Shown piece by piece: positions 1-13,100 of a stretch of DNA of 64,000 nt. A program made the position numbers and the translations under genes. This DNA is from Xiphias gladius (Eukaryota > Chordata > Actinopteri > Istiophoriformes > Xiphiidae): the NCBI RefSeq assembly GCF_016859285.1, contig NC_053417.1:13340706-13404705 (forward strand), written 5' to 3'. Below the pieces are notes generated by a model. It saw only the letters and a program-made list of their open reading frames with translations, did not search any database and was not told where the DNA came from. Numbering within the stretch: the first letter of the stretch is position 1; each line of letters starts with the position of its first letter.

Positions 1-412
1 GAAAATTTTGACATTTTGGGGATACACATATTCACTTTCTTGTGTTAGACAAGAAGATTGATACCACACTCAGGCCTGTAAGGTAAATATGAAGCTGGAG
101 CCAGCAGCCAGTTAGCTTAGCTAGGAAAACAGCGAGCCTGGCTGTGTCCAGAGGAAACCAAATCTGCCTGCCAGCACCTCCAAAGCTCACTAGTTAGCAC
201 ATTATATCTTGTTTGTTTCATCCATGTAAAACTTGTAGTGTAAAAACAACAATTTGCTGTTTAATGGGGGGTTATGTGACGGACTATTTCTTGACCAGAG
301 ACAGTAACTTCCTCCAGTGTCTGCTGGTTGCCTGGTAACTACTACGAACCAAGCATGTTTCGCAAAGATGAGTGTTTCCCAAGTGTATAAGCGTATTTAC
401 CAAAATGTGGAA
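1..412. mobile_element. Non-autonomous DNA transposon copy with terminal inverted repeats (family A, copy 1)
   Basis: The left end contains ACATTTTGGGGATACACATA, and the right end near 385-412 is a degraded inverted copy of it (...TATTTACCAAAATGTGG). Internal blocks (TTAGCTTAGCTAGGAAAAC, AAAGCTCACTAGTTAGCAC, GGTTATGTGACGGACTAT, GGTTGCCTGG) recur in order at 11605-12085. No coding capacity. It looks like a MITE-type family that I know as frequent in percomorph introns; I cannot name it with certainty. Confidence 0.7.
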
Positions 413-3400
413 TTTCCTCTCAGTGAGTCACACATTCACTGAATTACCCTCCAGTGCCTACCACCTGTGTGACAGGCTCCTTCAGGCCCTCCTCCTGCCA
501 TCTACCTGTGAAATGGTTGGAGGCAGCTGCGCTGGTACTCAGCTAATCTGTTGGAGAAGGCTGCAGCGAGATGTAATGAAGCACGATGAGAGAGTGGGTG
601 ATCTGTAGCTTGTTGCTGGCAGCCAATTTAAAATATTTCCCCATAACCAAAGCCCCAGCCCTCTCTGATGTTATATTACAATACCAGGCATCCTGGGTGG
701 TGGTGGTGGGAGCAGCCAAGCCAGAATAAAAGTTGGTTTGCAAATTTACTAGCCTCACCCTGCTGCAAATGTTTGAGGAATTATATAAGCTCCTCCCTCT
801 ATGCTCTCTGGCGTTAAGAAAAACTCCACTTCGGGAGAAAAGGTGACAAAAGAAATCATGATTTTCGTTTCCATGATGATGACAGTCAAACATATGGATG
901 TACCATACACAGTTTATAACCTTAGTTCTTTAGAGACAGCCTTTTCATACAGTATGTCCTTATAAAAATCTCTGTCCCATAGCCACTGCTGAGCTGCTCT
1001 AAATATAAGAGCAATTTGCTCCAGTGGAGCTGCTCAGAGACTCAGGCTGTGGCTTTACTGGGCAGCTTCCAGGTGTGAACGTGTGCAACTGTGCGAGCAG
1101 GGCGTTCCTGGAAAGATCCTTCATGCCCAGTGGACCCTGGTCAAAAAAGGTAAATAAAGACTTAAAATCCATCAATTCTTTCTATACAATGGCATTTCCT
1201 GATCCAGAGAGCTACACCAACAACCAGTATGTTTTCATGCATACAAAATAACTTGGGTCACTGTGAACAAACATAACATTTTTTTTTTCTTTAACACCTC
1301 CATGTAGTTTCAAGTAACACAACGTCCCAAGTCTGCACGATTTGTGGGATAAGTTCATGTCTGGAAGGAAACTTTATATTATCATCACAAACAGAAGAAA
1401 AATGACAACGTTAATCATTTACCACCCTGACTTATTTGCACAGCACCATAAATCAAGCTATCTTACAAACAATTCAACTGTACCATTAAAGCCATTTGGC
1501 TGTTACACTAAAAAAAAAAGGTGTGGTTTTGTGCATCCTGCTCACGCCAGGACCTCTTTTGTGCAGGTGCAGAAAAAGAAGCTACACTGACATACATGCA
1601 CATACCAACAGTAATTTCTAAGATTAACAAGTACTCCAGCTTTGTTGGTCCATTCATGTTTAATCTTTAAAACACCTTAATATAAATAAAATAACATGAT
1701 TAGGTGACAACATTTGCCATAATGCTTCACTTTGGTTGGATCAGTAGCATTCAGGGAAACTCAAAGCAGCAGAGGACAGAAAAGTGGTTAGTCCAAAGAA
1801 TACTATACAATCTATAAACAAGCAAAAAACACAGGTACAGTGTAAAATGTACAAGCCGTAAATACAAACTGTGTGCTGTGTTGTCACAAATTGTGACCCA
1901 AAATTTTAGCTGTGAGAGATAAATAATAACATAAACATTCTTTAACATAAAAAATACATATATTGCACTAATGGCAGATTAGAGGCATGGGCTAGAGTGT
2001 CAAGACGGTTGGTAACGCACACAAACACACAACACACACACACACACACACAGATACACATACACACACAAAAATCACAGCTGCAGTTGACAGAAGTGTG
2101 TAAAGCAGTGCAAATACTCAAAAGTAAGTTTACTAGCTCTGCTAGGTGTGAACACTTAGAAACATACACATCGTAAGCATAATGAACCTCTTCAAGCTAC
2201 TAGATATACTAGATGGTAATTCAAGGCACTACCAATCATACGGTTTGAATTGACCTGTTAACTGCTTTGCCATCACACTTCATCAAAACTAGCTCATTAA
2301 CCGGCAGGTTTTTGGGGGTTTATCCTGACGACGTACTTTGAAAAATCTGAAGAAGAGATCTCTGGTGTAATAAATTCTCATCTGACTTAAAAATGCAAGA
2401 AACAACTGGAGAGAACAAATTTAGGATCCCTGTGATGATGTTGACCTATCTAGGGGACTTGGACCCAAGACAAATATAATTTTCTTAACTTCATAATGAC
2501 AGAATTTAGCTTTGGTTTTCTTTTTTTATTTTGTTATACACTGTGTTTCCTCTTTACCAGGACACTGTACATACAATCTGCAGCTGAATCATATATGTCA
2601 AGCTCACCGTATGTGGCCTTTAAATTACTAGTCTTGCTCTGGGCTGGTACAATTACGTCGTTAAAGTTCCCGAGACCTTGAAAACTATGATTGTCCTCAA
2701 GGCAAAGATAAACCTAGTGATTTACTAAAGGAGAAGACAGCGTCTGATCATTTCTAAGTGCTGGTGTATGCAAGTTAAGCGCCAAGGGGAATCAAACCTT
2801 GGGCCCCTTAATGATCTCAGATTTTGTGCATGTAGAAAACACCGTCCGGACACTTCACCAGTAGAGATCAGCTTTGTTTTCTCCACCTGGCTTTGTTTAA
2901 CACAGTTTTCATCAGCCGTTAGGCACTGATAGCCGAACACAAAAACAACTGGTATCAATCAAGTGCAGGTCGTAGAAAGGCCGGAAACTCCAGTCCAGAG
3001 AGGAAGCAACAATGAGAGTCTTAAATCAAGGTGAGTCCTTTGATCACTTTGTAATTTAATCAGGTCTTTGCTCTCACACACATACACACAGAAATACACT
3101 CAAACACACACACACAAATCTGAATCACTATGTTTGTGAGGACTCTGACTAAATTAATTTATTTCCAAACTTAACCCACCTCAGACTTTGATTTCAACAA
3201 TAGTGCACAAGCCAAATTCCAACCCTAAACCATCTTAAATTTAACCCCAATTCCAAGTTTAACCCTAGATTAAAGGAGTTATTCAACATTTTGGGAAATA
3301 TGCTCATTCACTCTCTTTTCTGTCCAGTAAATATACCGTAAGTCTGTAAAATACCCCCCTGAAGACCAGCAAAAATATTTTCCCTTTCCCTTATTTGTAT

Positions 3401-4179
3401 GTCCTTGTGAGGACATGTGCTCCTCCTAGGCGAACTGGGCAGTTACACACTCACACACCTGAGTTTGACAGCCCTGGCATTTAAAGTTGAGGTGTTAGAC
3501 ATGTCGCAACTAGTTTGCATCAACAGGTGATACAAGTCGTAATATCCTATTATTTACTATCACTGGCTCCCATGGTTTTGACTCACGGATGTGTGTTTTT
3601 ATCAGAAGCTGTCCTTTTTCTTTTTTTTTGAGAATGACTCACTACTTTACTAGATAGATGGTGTACAATGGTTTCCTGTGAAGACTGATAACTGATGTTG
3701 AACTTCCCTAGTAACCAGTTGGTCAGCACTTGGTTTTTTATTGTTGTAAGAGAGTGCTAGGCAGAAATGCTAGTATTACAAGGTGTTAGACACAGAGGGA
3801 TGGGCTGTGATGCTGCACAGAAAGACAGCAAGAGGGATGGCCTTTATGTCCTTGTCTACACACATGTTGTCCATGAAAATATTCCAAAGTCAAATATGAG
3901 ACTGCAACGTTTGTCCGCAAAGAGAAAAAAAAAATGTTTGGGGGGGGGGGGTATTTACCTGACATTATTACATGCAGCCTTAGTTTGGCAGTGAGAGTAG
4001 AACAACCTGTAGACAAGGATGCGTTTTGTTTCCACACTAAGATACATTTTCATTAAAAATACATTTCAGATTACACATGCCAGATAGTCAGAAAGGGCTG
4101 TTTTCCTGTCACTTTGGGGCTGCCGGGAAGAGCTCGGGGCGTTTTTAGAAGAGGTTTCAACACCTCCCTTCACTCGCAG
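413..4179. other. Upstream spacer of ca6, no gene recognised
   Basis: I see no convincing exon. It holds a (CA)-rich stretch at 2016-2070, a CA-rich stretch near 3077-3118, a short left-end fragment of repeat family A at 3281-3345 and a G run near 3940-3950. A short open frame at 1024-1251 has no recognisable protein. In human the next gene in this direction is ENO1; nothing like enolase is seen here. Confidence 0.5.
3281..3345. mobile_element. Truncated left end of repeat family A (copy 3)
   Basis: The sequence around CATTTTGGGAAATATGCTCA, followed by a TTCACTCTCTT block, matches the first 45 or so bases of the element at 1-412. The similarity then fades. Confidence 0.5.
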
Positions 4180-4186
4180 TTTAAAT
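4180..4186 (+). promoter_or_regulatory. Possible TATA-like box of ca6
   Basis: TTTAAAT lies 61 bp before the ca6 start codon, which would fit a short 5' UTR of about 35 nt. This rests on position and AT content only; no transcript evidence is available. Confidence 0.3.
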
Positions 4187-4246
4187 CCAGAGGGTAAACC
4201 CTCGGAGAGGTGTCAGTGTCCTGTGCGAAGGAACAGAGACGCAGCG

Positions 4247-7200
4247 ATGGAATTTCTCTCTGTGTTTGTCTCCGCTTTTCTGGTCTGTGCTGCCAGTGCC
4301 GGTATTCCTCATGATGGAATACACTGGACATACACAGGTAGGCTGTTCGATTTCAGCATCATTTCTGAAGTACATTTTCTTTCACCCTAAAGAAAACCCT
4401 ACGAGTGTTGGGTGCGTAAAAGTTGCGCGACAGCCTAGCCAATGCGTATTTGTTTTGGTAGGGCTATGTAACAAGACAAAGAGGTAGCAAATTAATTGCA
4501 CTTTTTTCCAAGTTGTTTAAAATTACTTTAGGCTATTATCATGATCATTAGCCGACATTCAACCCATTCATTTGGCCGCCGGGTCTTTTGGATGACGCGG
4601 AATGCATTTGCCAAATACCTGGGAAAACCGCTGCCAGCCTCTGGTTACATCAAGAGTTTGTGAAGGGAGTCAGAGGAGCAAATTATCAGACGCTTCCAGC
4701 GCGGCTGTAGTAAATACTTTGGGATTGAATGCAATAGAAAAATAGACATCAGGCGCAACAATCCAGTTGAACGAGTCCTGTGCGTGCCAGGACCAACCCA
4801 CAACCTGTAACCTGCTTTGAATCTTCCACAAACAAGGGCTAATATACACAGTAGAAAAAAAGGATCGCCCCTCACATACATTTATCACAGTCCAGTGGCC
4901 TAAGTGGGGGGTTTCTACAACGTGATAATAGCTTTTTGCTCTTAATTTTCTTGGCACAGAGGGAGCTTTGGACCAGATGCACTGGCCAACCAAGTACCCT
5001 GCCTGCGGCGGCAAGAAGCAGTCCCCAATTGATATCCAGCGGCGCAGCGTGAGACACAACCCAGACATGTTGCAGCTGGAGCTCAGCGGATATGATACCC
5101 AGAGAGGGAATTTCCTCATGTCGAACAACGGGCACTCTGGTAAGACTCTCTGGTCAAAGGACTATACCACTGAACTACGAACCAGGCCCGGTGCAGAAGA
5201 ATTTCACGTTATTGAAGGTTCCTTTTTCTGCCCTTCAGGCAGCCACAAACTTCTGTATGATATATATAGGACGTTCTTAAAACTTCCTTGAGTTGGAGTT
5301 GAGTAATCCATCGCAGTGATCATCAGCTCTGCACAATTGTCTTCATTGTTGCATGCTGTCGATTTGCCTTGAGAAGTCTACACTGCATTACTTCACAAAA
5401 AAAGTAACTTAGAAAAAAATGAATGTATACTTTATGTTCATTGTGGTGGATTACACAAATCAAACAAGAGTCTGTCATTCCATTATCACGTTATATAGAA
5501 ATAAATGGAAACCAATGGCTGCCTGGAAGATGGTAAAAGTATTTGTGATTGGTCTGGCACCTCGTTTGTGTTTTCTTTGATAAAACACCTAAACATCACA
5601 TCTTTATATTTCCATCAGTTCAAATCGACCTGCCTCCCACTATGATGATCACCAAAGGCCTCCCAGGAAAATATACAGCTGTCCAGATGCACCTGCACTG
5701 GGGCGGCTGGGACCTGGAGGCCAGCGGAGCCGAACACACCATAGACGGCATCCGCTACATGGCAGAGGTTGGCTTTAAAAAAAAAAATAAAAAAGACTGA
5801 ATTTGAAGATTTTAAAATGAGAGTTTGCCTCGAGAGACAAAGACAAGGTAGAAACCAGCTATGCTACACAAGCTGGTGCACCGCTGCAGTGATGACAGGC
5901 CTTAGATTCACAATGCAAACATCCTGCTGACATTAAAGCCCGTACTCAAGCAAAGTGATGTGGTTTCGCATATACAGACCTGTGCAGCTATTAAATGCTG
6001 AAGTGAACATGAGTTACAAGAAAACTGCATTTGTACAGAAATGATTACACTGCCTCAGTTAAGTCCCCACACAGTAGAACAATGAATCATGATAACAGAT
6101 CGTGAAAGTATGTATTGCCTAGATTGCATCTTGTTCATATGAAAATCGAATCTACATTTTAAACATCTTTTAATTTGTAAATTAATCCTCGCCCTCTTCT
6201 CTGATTTCATTTCTGAGCCGCCTACATGCAATTCAATCTGTCAGAGGATTTTGTTTTCTACTGAATATGTTCCGGCTAATGTACAGTATCTCTTTGCTGC
6301 CTGTAAACCAGCCTTAATTTGCTTGTTCTTTGATTTAAGATGTGACTGAATTTAAAGTTAGTCAACATTTGTATTTTTGTTAGATGCTTCTAAGCAAAGA
6401 GTTTTTCATTTGAATAGCAGGTGGCATATAACCCGTTCTGCATTGTCTTCCAGCTCCATGTTGTCCATTACAATTCTGACAAGTACAAGAGCTTTACTGA
6501 AGCAAGAGATAAGCCAGATGGGCTGGCAGTACTCGCCTTTTTCTATGATGTACGTAAGCCACAAATACTTTTGTTCCCCTTCCGCTATGTTCTTCTTTGT
6601 CTGACCACCAGAACGTCAACATCTACGTCGAACACTAACACTATTTCAGATAAATGACCATCGGTTTTTCAACAGGAACTTTAGAAAATGAAAAAAGTCT
6701 GTGTAATGAAAAATGATCATTTGCCAAACAAAGCAGTGTCCTTTGAAGTGTGTGCTACTTTGTTTCAGTCATCCTGCCTGGTTAAGGGCTCTATTGAGTA
6801 TTCAGCATGCATGCCAACATATTGAATGAGTGCTTGTTTCCAGAGGAATGCTCTGGATCTCAAGCGGTCAGCGGCTCTCAGCAGTGAGAGGCCATGGCTG
6901 CAGCGGTACCACTGCTGGCATCCTCTGTGAATGTAGCACAGGGCTAGTGCTATTTGGAAAAACTCATCTAATAACAAATGATTCAGATTCATTGAGGTGG
7001 AACTTTAAAGGAAAATTCTGGGTTATTTTAACTTGGGTGTTTGAGTGGATGCTGTGGCCATCCCTCCCAATGCAGTAACATCGCTAAAAAGAAGTCTAAC
7101 AGGAGAAAAAAATGCAAGCAGTCAGATGATCAGACGGGAAATAGCATATTTGGAAGGGAAAATAAAGGTGAGCTTTAAAATGATTGCCCAAACTGTCCAT

Positions 7201-9769
7201 TATAAAGATCCATCACAGTTTACAAACTGACCTTCTGTTTGAACATTAACCTGTCGCACCACACACTGTTTTTCTGAGCAATGAGAGATTATTACCAGCA
7301 TCTAATGTGTGCTCACTTTTGGTATTTACTCCCAAATTAGGTGGTTCAGATAATCTATCTGAATTTTTGGCTGTTTAAATCCTGTCTGATCACCTGACTA
7401 CTCATGTTTCTTGCCCTGTCTGACTTTGTCGTAGCCATGTCGCTATGATCTCAGATCTTACACATTACTTTGGTGAATGCAGTGTTATCACTACATATAG
7501 TAACAATGGCCGCACCTATGTAAATAAGACTCATGTTATAATGAATAGTAATAATCCTTTAAAGCTAAAAGCTGAGTTCAGGGTTCAATTTAAATTCTTC
7601 TGTTTTGGATGAGCCTTTAAGCTTTAAGTTTGACACAACTTTGCTTCATTTCCAGGATGGGCATTTCGAGAACACTTACTACAGTGATTTTATCTCCAAC
7701 CTGGACAAAATCAAGTATGCAGGTGAGTTTCGGCTGCACCACACAGGAATTTAAGGGGCCCCATGGAGTTTTCTTGTAAGAAAACAAAAGTTATGTTCAT
7801 ATTTAGTGTTAATCACCAAAAGTCACTATGTGTATTCCTTCCTCAAAAAACATTTGCAAAGCCAATTTCTCAAACATTTTAAAATCTAGATTGTTCAATT
7901 CTGTGTTTTTTTTTTTTTACTGGAGTCTTCTTCTATTCTATATTTTATTGTGCATTGCTGCGAATCTTGGTGCGTTATGGTATCTGTAGATCTGTGGAAT
8001 AGTGCAACCACTCATGTGCATGTACCATCAAAATGGCGAACCGCTCGTTAGAATAAAAATAGAAAATGCTCCATAGCGCCACTAGTGGCCAAAAACTCCA
8101 CAGGACGACTTTAGCTGACCTTGAATTGAGTCACATAATGTGACTCTCCTGTGACCCTAACAGAACAGTCCATGAACATATCGAGTATCAATGTGCGCTC
8201 GATGCTCCCCGAGAACCTCAACCATTTCTTCAGATACCAGGGCTCCCTCACCACTCCACCTTGCTACGAGAGCATCCTCTGGACTGTGTTCGATACACCC
8301 ATCACTCTTTCACATAACCAGGTACGGCAGACAGAAGGTGCTTTGCTCCGGAACTGAGAACATTTGAAAATGTGTCTGTAAAATCAGCTAATACAGCTAA
8401 TAAAAAAGTTAAACTTGCCACTTTTTAGTCATGTTTGGAACCAGCCTGTCAATTTGAAAGACACAGGCTTATTTAGATTATTATCTCATCTTATGTCATA
8501 AGTTTCTCTTCTTCTCTGTGGTGTTCAGATCAGGAAACTGGAGAGTACTCTGATGGACAAGGACAACAAGACCTTGTGGAATGACTATCGCATCGCTCAG
8601 CCTCTCAACGGCCGTGTGGTAGAGTCTTCTTTCCTCCCACGCCTTGGGAAAGGAAGTATGTGGCGTGTTGTAACAGTGTGATTACACAACAGGGAAATAT
8701 AATTTATTTCACAGAATTTATGTGGGGCCTGAGTAATCCATCAAGGCCTGAGTCTAATCCTTAACATTTTCATTCACCTTTTGTATTTTTTTAGCATTTT
8801 GTCGGCAAGATGAAATTGAATCCAGGCTCCTGAGGATCGAGGGTCTTATAACTTCCCTTGGAAAGCACATGCATTCAGGTAGGTGAGCTGTTAGTCATAA
8901 AAACGACTAAAGATGGCTAAATGTGTCATGAAAGCTCTCATATATCTCACTTTTCCTTACTTATTCCTTCTAGGCGGACACCGCCACTCAAGGCCTTCCA
9001 GATATGGTGAGCGCTGCGTTTTTATCCTGACTGAATTTGATATTTAACTGTTGTTTTCAAACGTGGATCTATGAAGATGGCAGATGGATATTTCTCGCTC
9101 CGCAGCCTGATTCTGGCTTTTCTGTCTTCCTCAGACCCTCGCGCTCTGTTTCCTCTAGTGCTCAACTTTGAGGAGAAAAATTTTGGTAGTTATGCTTTGG
9201 CTCACCTCAGCCATCGTATGGACCTCGACTCCTTCACTGTCTGCATGCATGTCCTGCCTCAGATTGAGGGCATCCACACCATCATCTCCTACTCCAGCAA
9301 TGGCAACGACAATGAGCTGATGATCTCCATTGATGAAGAAAGGGGTGCCAGAGAAGTGGGCCTCTGGATTGGCAATGAGTTCGTCAATCTGCCTCACAAC
9401 TTCAGGTCCCACGACTGGGCCAACTACTGCATCACCTGGTCGTCCCACACCGGTGGCGCGGAGCTGTGGATCAATGGCATGGTGGGGGAGCAGCGGTACC
9501 TGAAAAGTGGTTACATAGTCAGCCCTGGTGGCATGTTCATCCTGGGCAAAGACCAGGATGGACTGCTGGGCATCTCTAACGCAGACGCCTTTGTGGGTAA
9601 GATGACTGATGTCAACGTGTGGGACTATGTTCTGACCACAGCAGATATCCGGGACCAGATGTCATGCGAGAGGAACGGCACTGCGGTGGGAAATGTGTTC
9701 AGCTGGGGAGCCACTGGACTTAGTCTGTATGGAGGAGTGCAGCTGGACAGTCAGTACAGATGCTCCTGA
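4247..9769 (+). CDS. ca6: Carbonic anhydrase VI with C-terminal pentraxin domain (10 coding exons, 539 aa)
   Basis: Coding exons: 4247-4337, 4960-5139, 5619-5767, 6454-6549, 7656-7722, 8164-8321, 8529-8655, 8795-8878, 8974-9006, 9135-9769. All junctions are GT-AG and phases join without a stop. Residues 1-19 ([19 protein letters not shown]) form a signal peptide, so the product is probably secreted. The alpha-carbonic anhydrase domain (about 22-285) catalyses CO2 hydration. It shows the zinc histidines H115 and H117 in MHLHW and H142 in LHVVH, the proton-shuttle position H89 in NNGHS, the gate pair T224/T225 in SLTTPPC, and C46/C228, which are placed for the family disulfide. Exons 8-9 encode a linker. 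Exon 10 (about 329-539) is a pentraxin-like lectin fold with a YCITW core near the pentraxin signature. Human CA6 lacks this domain; fish CA6 is known to have it. The exon 4 donor (GAT|GTACGT) was chosen because it keeps frame with exon 5. Confidence 0.95.
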
Positions 9770-9813
9770 AAAGGCTCAGCTGCCTCTGTTTCTATGAGCT
9801 TTAAAAATGTTGC

Positions 9814-9819
9814 AATAAA
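9814..9819 (+). terminator. ca6: Proximal poly(A) signal of ca6
   Basis: Canonical AATAAA 45 bp after the ca6 stop codon. A second AATAAA follows at 9973-9978, so two 3' UTR lengths are possible. Confidence 0.6.
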
Positions 9820-9911
9820 CCAAAATATCACTGCTGATGGTGGCGATTTAACATGGTAATGGCATAATTGATGAAGGAAAAAAAAGTCTTTCAGGCACCT
9901 GTAAGTCAATA

Positions 9912-9917
9912 TTTAAT
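9912..9917 (-). terminator. Candidate variant poly(A) signal of the sugar transporter
   Basis: On the minus strand this reads ATTAAA, the commonest variant poly(A) signal, about 250 bp after the transporter stop. No AATAAA was found on the minus strand between 9770 and 10167. If used, the 3' UTR would overlap the long 3' UTR of ca6. Confidence 0.3.
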
Positions 9918-9972
9918 TCAAACTATACTTCATAGCTTCAGCTGTGTATTGTACTCATATCTTTGCATCATC

Positions 9973-9978
9973 AATAAA
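9973..9978 (+). terminator. ca6: Distal poly(A) signal of ca6
   Basis: Canonical AATAAA about 200 bp after the ca6 stop, still before the 3' end of the convergent sugar-transporter coding sequence at 10167. Confidence 0.5.
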
Positions 9979-10166
9979 GGCTTACAAGTGACTTGTTGAT
10001 TTGTGTAATGACACAAGCACCTCTTCACATAAACTATACAACTAAAGCGACTCTGTAAAGATTGCTTGTAAAAATAAAAAACAGAGGCTAAATCAAAACA
10101 TTTTTGCGTGTATTACAACCCCCCCAAAGTGAAGACTTCCTCTACCCTGCATGCCCTCATTTTTTT

Positions 10167-13100
10167 TCAGAAGGCTGTGACCTTCGTTGCATCCGCCAGG
10201 CGTTCTTTGATCTCTTTCAGTGGCAGATCACCGTCACCCAGTCTAATCTCTACTTTGTTCCTCTTGGCAAACATCTGGCAGATCTCCAGGAAGGTCTTGT
10301 TTTTGGTCTCTGGGACCACCAGCCAGATGTAGATCAACGTGACCAGACAGATGAAGGAAAAAATGATGAAGCTGTAAGGGCCCAGGCCTCTCTGGAGGGA
10401 GAAGGAGGACAGGAAATGTGTTAAGCATGTACTGAAGATGAAACCTAAATACACTCAGTTGTAAGTTTATTTGGTACATTTAGCTAAAACTAATGCAGCC
10501 TGATACAAGTGTCCTGAAATAAATCCTCCTTCATGAAGATTATAATGTTCAGTTTTTATTGAAACTGTTTCAGAGAGGTGCTGATTCAATTTTATGGTCA
10601 TTCTGGAGGCTGCAGTTTGTGGTGCTGTTGAATTGTAATGCATTATACGCCCAGGTGTTCTTATCGTTTTGTCCATCCCGTTTATTTCAATGAGGGTAGA
10701 CTAAATAACAAAAACAGCTCTCTGTATAATGCAATTCAGTTCAACAACACTATAAACTACATGATTCTACTACATGAAGCTACTACAAATGATCATAGTT
10801 GAATCAACACATCTCTGACACAAATTCAATGAAACTGAACATTATAACGTTCATGAAGGGAGCATTCATTGCAGGCCTGCTGTATTAGTTTTATCTAGGT
10901 TTACCTGATAGACTGCAACTGAGTGTATGTTGACCAGAAACAGCTGGTTGGACATAAACAGAAGTAGTGAGGTGACGTGATTTGCTGGATTGGAACAGTC
11001 TGTTTTGGTTTCTGTTACTCAGACACAGTCCTCCCGTGTTTGCTCACTGGTCTGAAGATGGAGATTTGAGAGGAAGTAAACGAGACAAGCATATTGTTTG
11101 TGTTCATCTCTAAGATGGCGTCACTCAGTACATTAGAAGAGACACAATGACATAATTGCTCCCAAACGGGCAGGTGATATTCTTGCTGGAAGAAAGATTT
11201 GCGGTGAGCACAGAGAAACTTAAAACGGCCAAACACACATCATTCAACACAATGAAGATCAAACATCCAAGTGAAGCGACAATAACTAAAACACATATTT
11301 GAATGCAGTGAGACTGGAAAACCGTAAAGTCCATCTCACCTTTGTAATGTGCTTACAAAAATGGCACCTCTGAAAATATTGATGACAAAAAAAAAAAAAA
11401 AAAAACAATCGCTCTGTGGGTTAAAAATTAGGTGGGCTATGAAGAGTTTTCCCAGTTTGGTTCTTAGGCTTGAATTGGTTCCTTTCCTCTCCTCCCTAAC
11501 GCCCTACCATCCCGCCCCCTATTTAAACTTCTCTCGCTGATAGAACATCATTTATTTTGCATTGCCAATTTTGTATTTTCCAAATTTGGAACCCAAAGGC
11601 AGAGTTAGATATTTTATGAAATACACTTATTGGCTGTCTTGCTGAGAGTTAGATGACGAGATGGATACCACTCTCACATCTGTCCATTCAATATATGGAG
11701 CTACAGCTGGTTAGTTTAGCTTAGCATAGAGACTGGAAAGAGGGGGAGAGAGCTAGTCTTACTCTGTCCAAAAGAAACCAAACCTGCCCTCCAGCACCTC
11801 TAACTATTATGTGTATTTTCATTTTTATTTATACACATATTATGCGTTGTTTGTGTAATCCATACATATATCGAAGTATAAAAACAACAGTGTTTGGTTT
11901 TACAGTGAGGTTATGTGCCGGACTATGTCTCGGCTGGGAGCGGTGAGTCCCTATAGTTTTGGCTGGTTGCCTGACAACCTCACAGTGATGACGAGACAAA
12001 ACAGGAAGTATTGATGATAGTGGTATCGATGTTCCCGCTTAACTCTTGGCAAAAAAGCGAATTGGTGTATTTTCCAAAATGCTAAAGTCTTGCTTTAAGG
12101 TACATGTTTTTCTCATTTTAAACGTGTTTATTATCAATTATTGATGGTGTGTTTGTCTCAGGCGTTTGTGATTTGTCTACTTTTTGACTGGTTGTTGCAG
12201 CCTGTGGCTCTATATAGTGTACATAGTAATACGTTGGTTTATTTTGGGAGTTTGATGCCTGACAAAGATCTATGACCAAAACGTTGCATTTCCAGCTATA
12301 ACAGTGTTATGGAATTCAAACTTTCTTTTGTTGGGTTAAATCAAAAGTTACACACAGTACATTTCATACTGAAGTAAAGTAATTCAAAACAAAGTATGAA
12401 TGGTCACATTACAGGAAGGATTTGGTGAAATTTAGTGAATTGCCTTGCTGGTTACACCTAAAACATCTGTAACTAATTACATTTGGAAAATAATAAACTT
12501 TTGCTCCCTCAGTGTAAGAGTTCCTAGAAATGATGTAACAGACCTCTAGGAAGGGGAAGACGAGGCCGACAGTGAAGTTGGAGAGCCAGTGGACGGATCC
12601 TGCGACCATGAAAGCAGCGGGCCTGGCGGACTGCCTGAACATCTCAGTGGTCACAACATAAGGAATGGGACCTGCAGAGCACAGATGCGGTCAACCACAA
12701 CCAAAACACTCAAGACACACCACCACTCTTCAGGCTCGCTGTGAGGGCGCTCATGTCTCAAACAACTCAGTGCAGATTTACATCATGTATCATTACATGT
12801 CTGGTCACATCCAAACAACACTTGAGCTAATGGAGGACCCTGTTGTAATCAGTGTGGGCGTAAATAACCACCGGCGGGGTCAGACTTACTGGGTCCTATG
12901 GCATGTCCTATGACGTAGATGATGACACAGGTGATGCTGATGTAGGGCATCCAAGTCACGCTCTCCTGTCGACACAAACTAGCAGCTGTCGTTATCGTTA
13001 ACCAGTTGTATTGATGCTTTCAAACAGGAACAAATATGTAACAAAATCTCCTTAATAGCTGCCCTGTGAGTGGATGCTTAAAGGGGTGTGTTCTCTATTC

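Noticed and set aside
1024-1251. Short open frame with a non-repetitive sequence (contains LERSFMPSGPWSKK)
   Set aside because: No recognisable family, no clear splice context and no homologous neighbour; enolase, expected in this direction by synteny, does not match.
2735-2870. tRNA- or SINE-like signal on the minus strand with a GGTTTGATTCC B-box-like string
   Set aside because: No cloverleaf could be drawn; the A-box region and acceptor-stem pairing are missing and no second copy was seen in the window.
12180-12345. Retroposon-like tail with a GATGCCTGACAAAGATC ... AAAACGTTGC motif
   Set aside because: Similar strings occur at ends of several fish retroelements, but the fragment is too short and diverged to assign.
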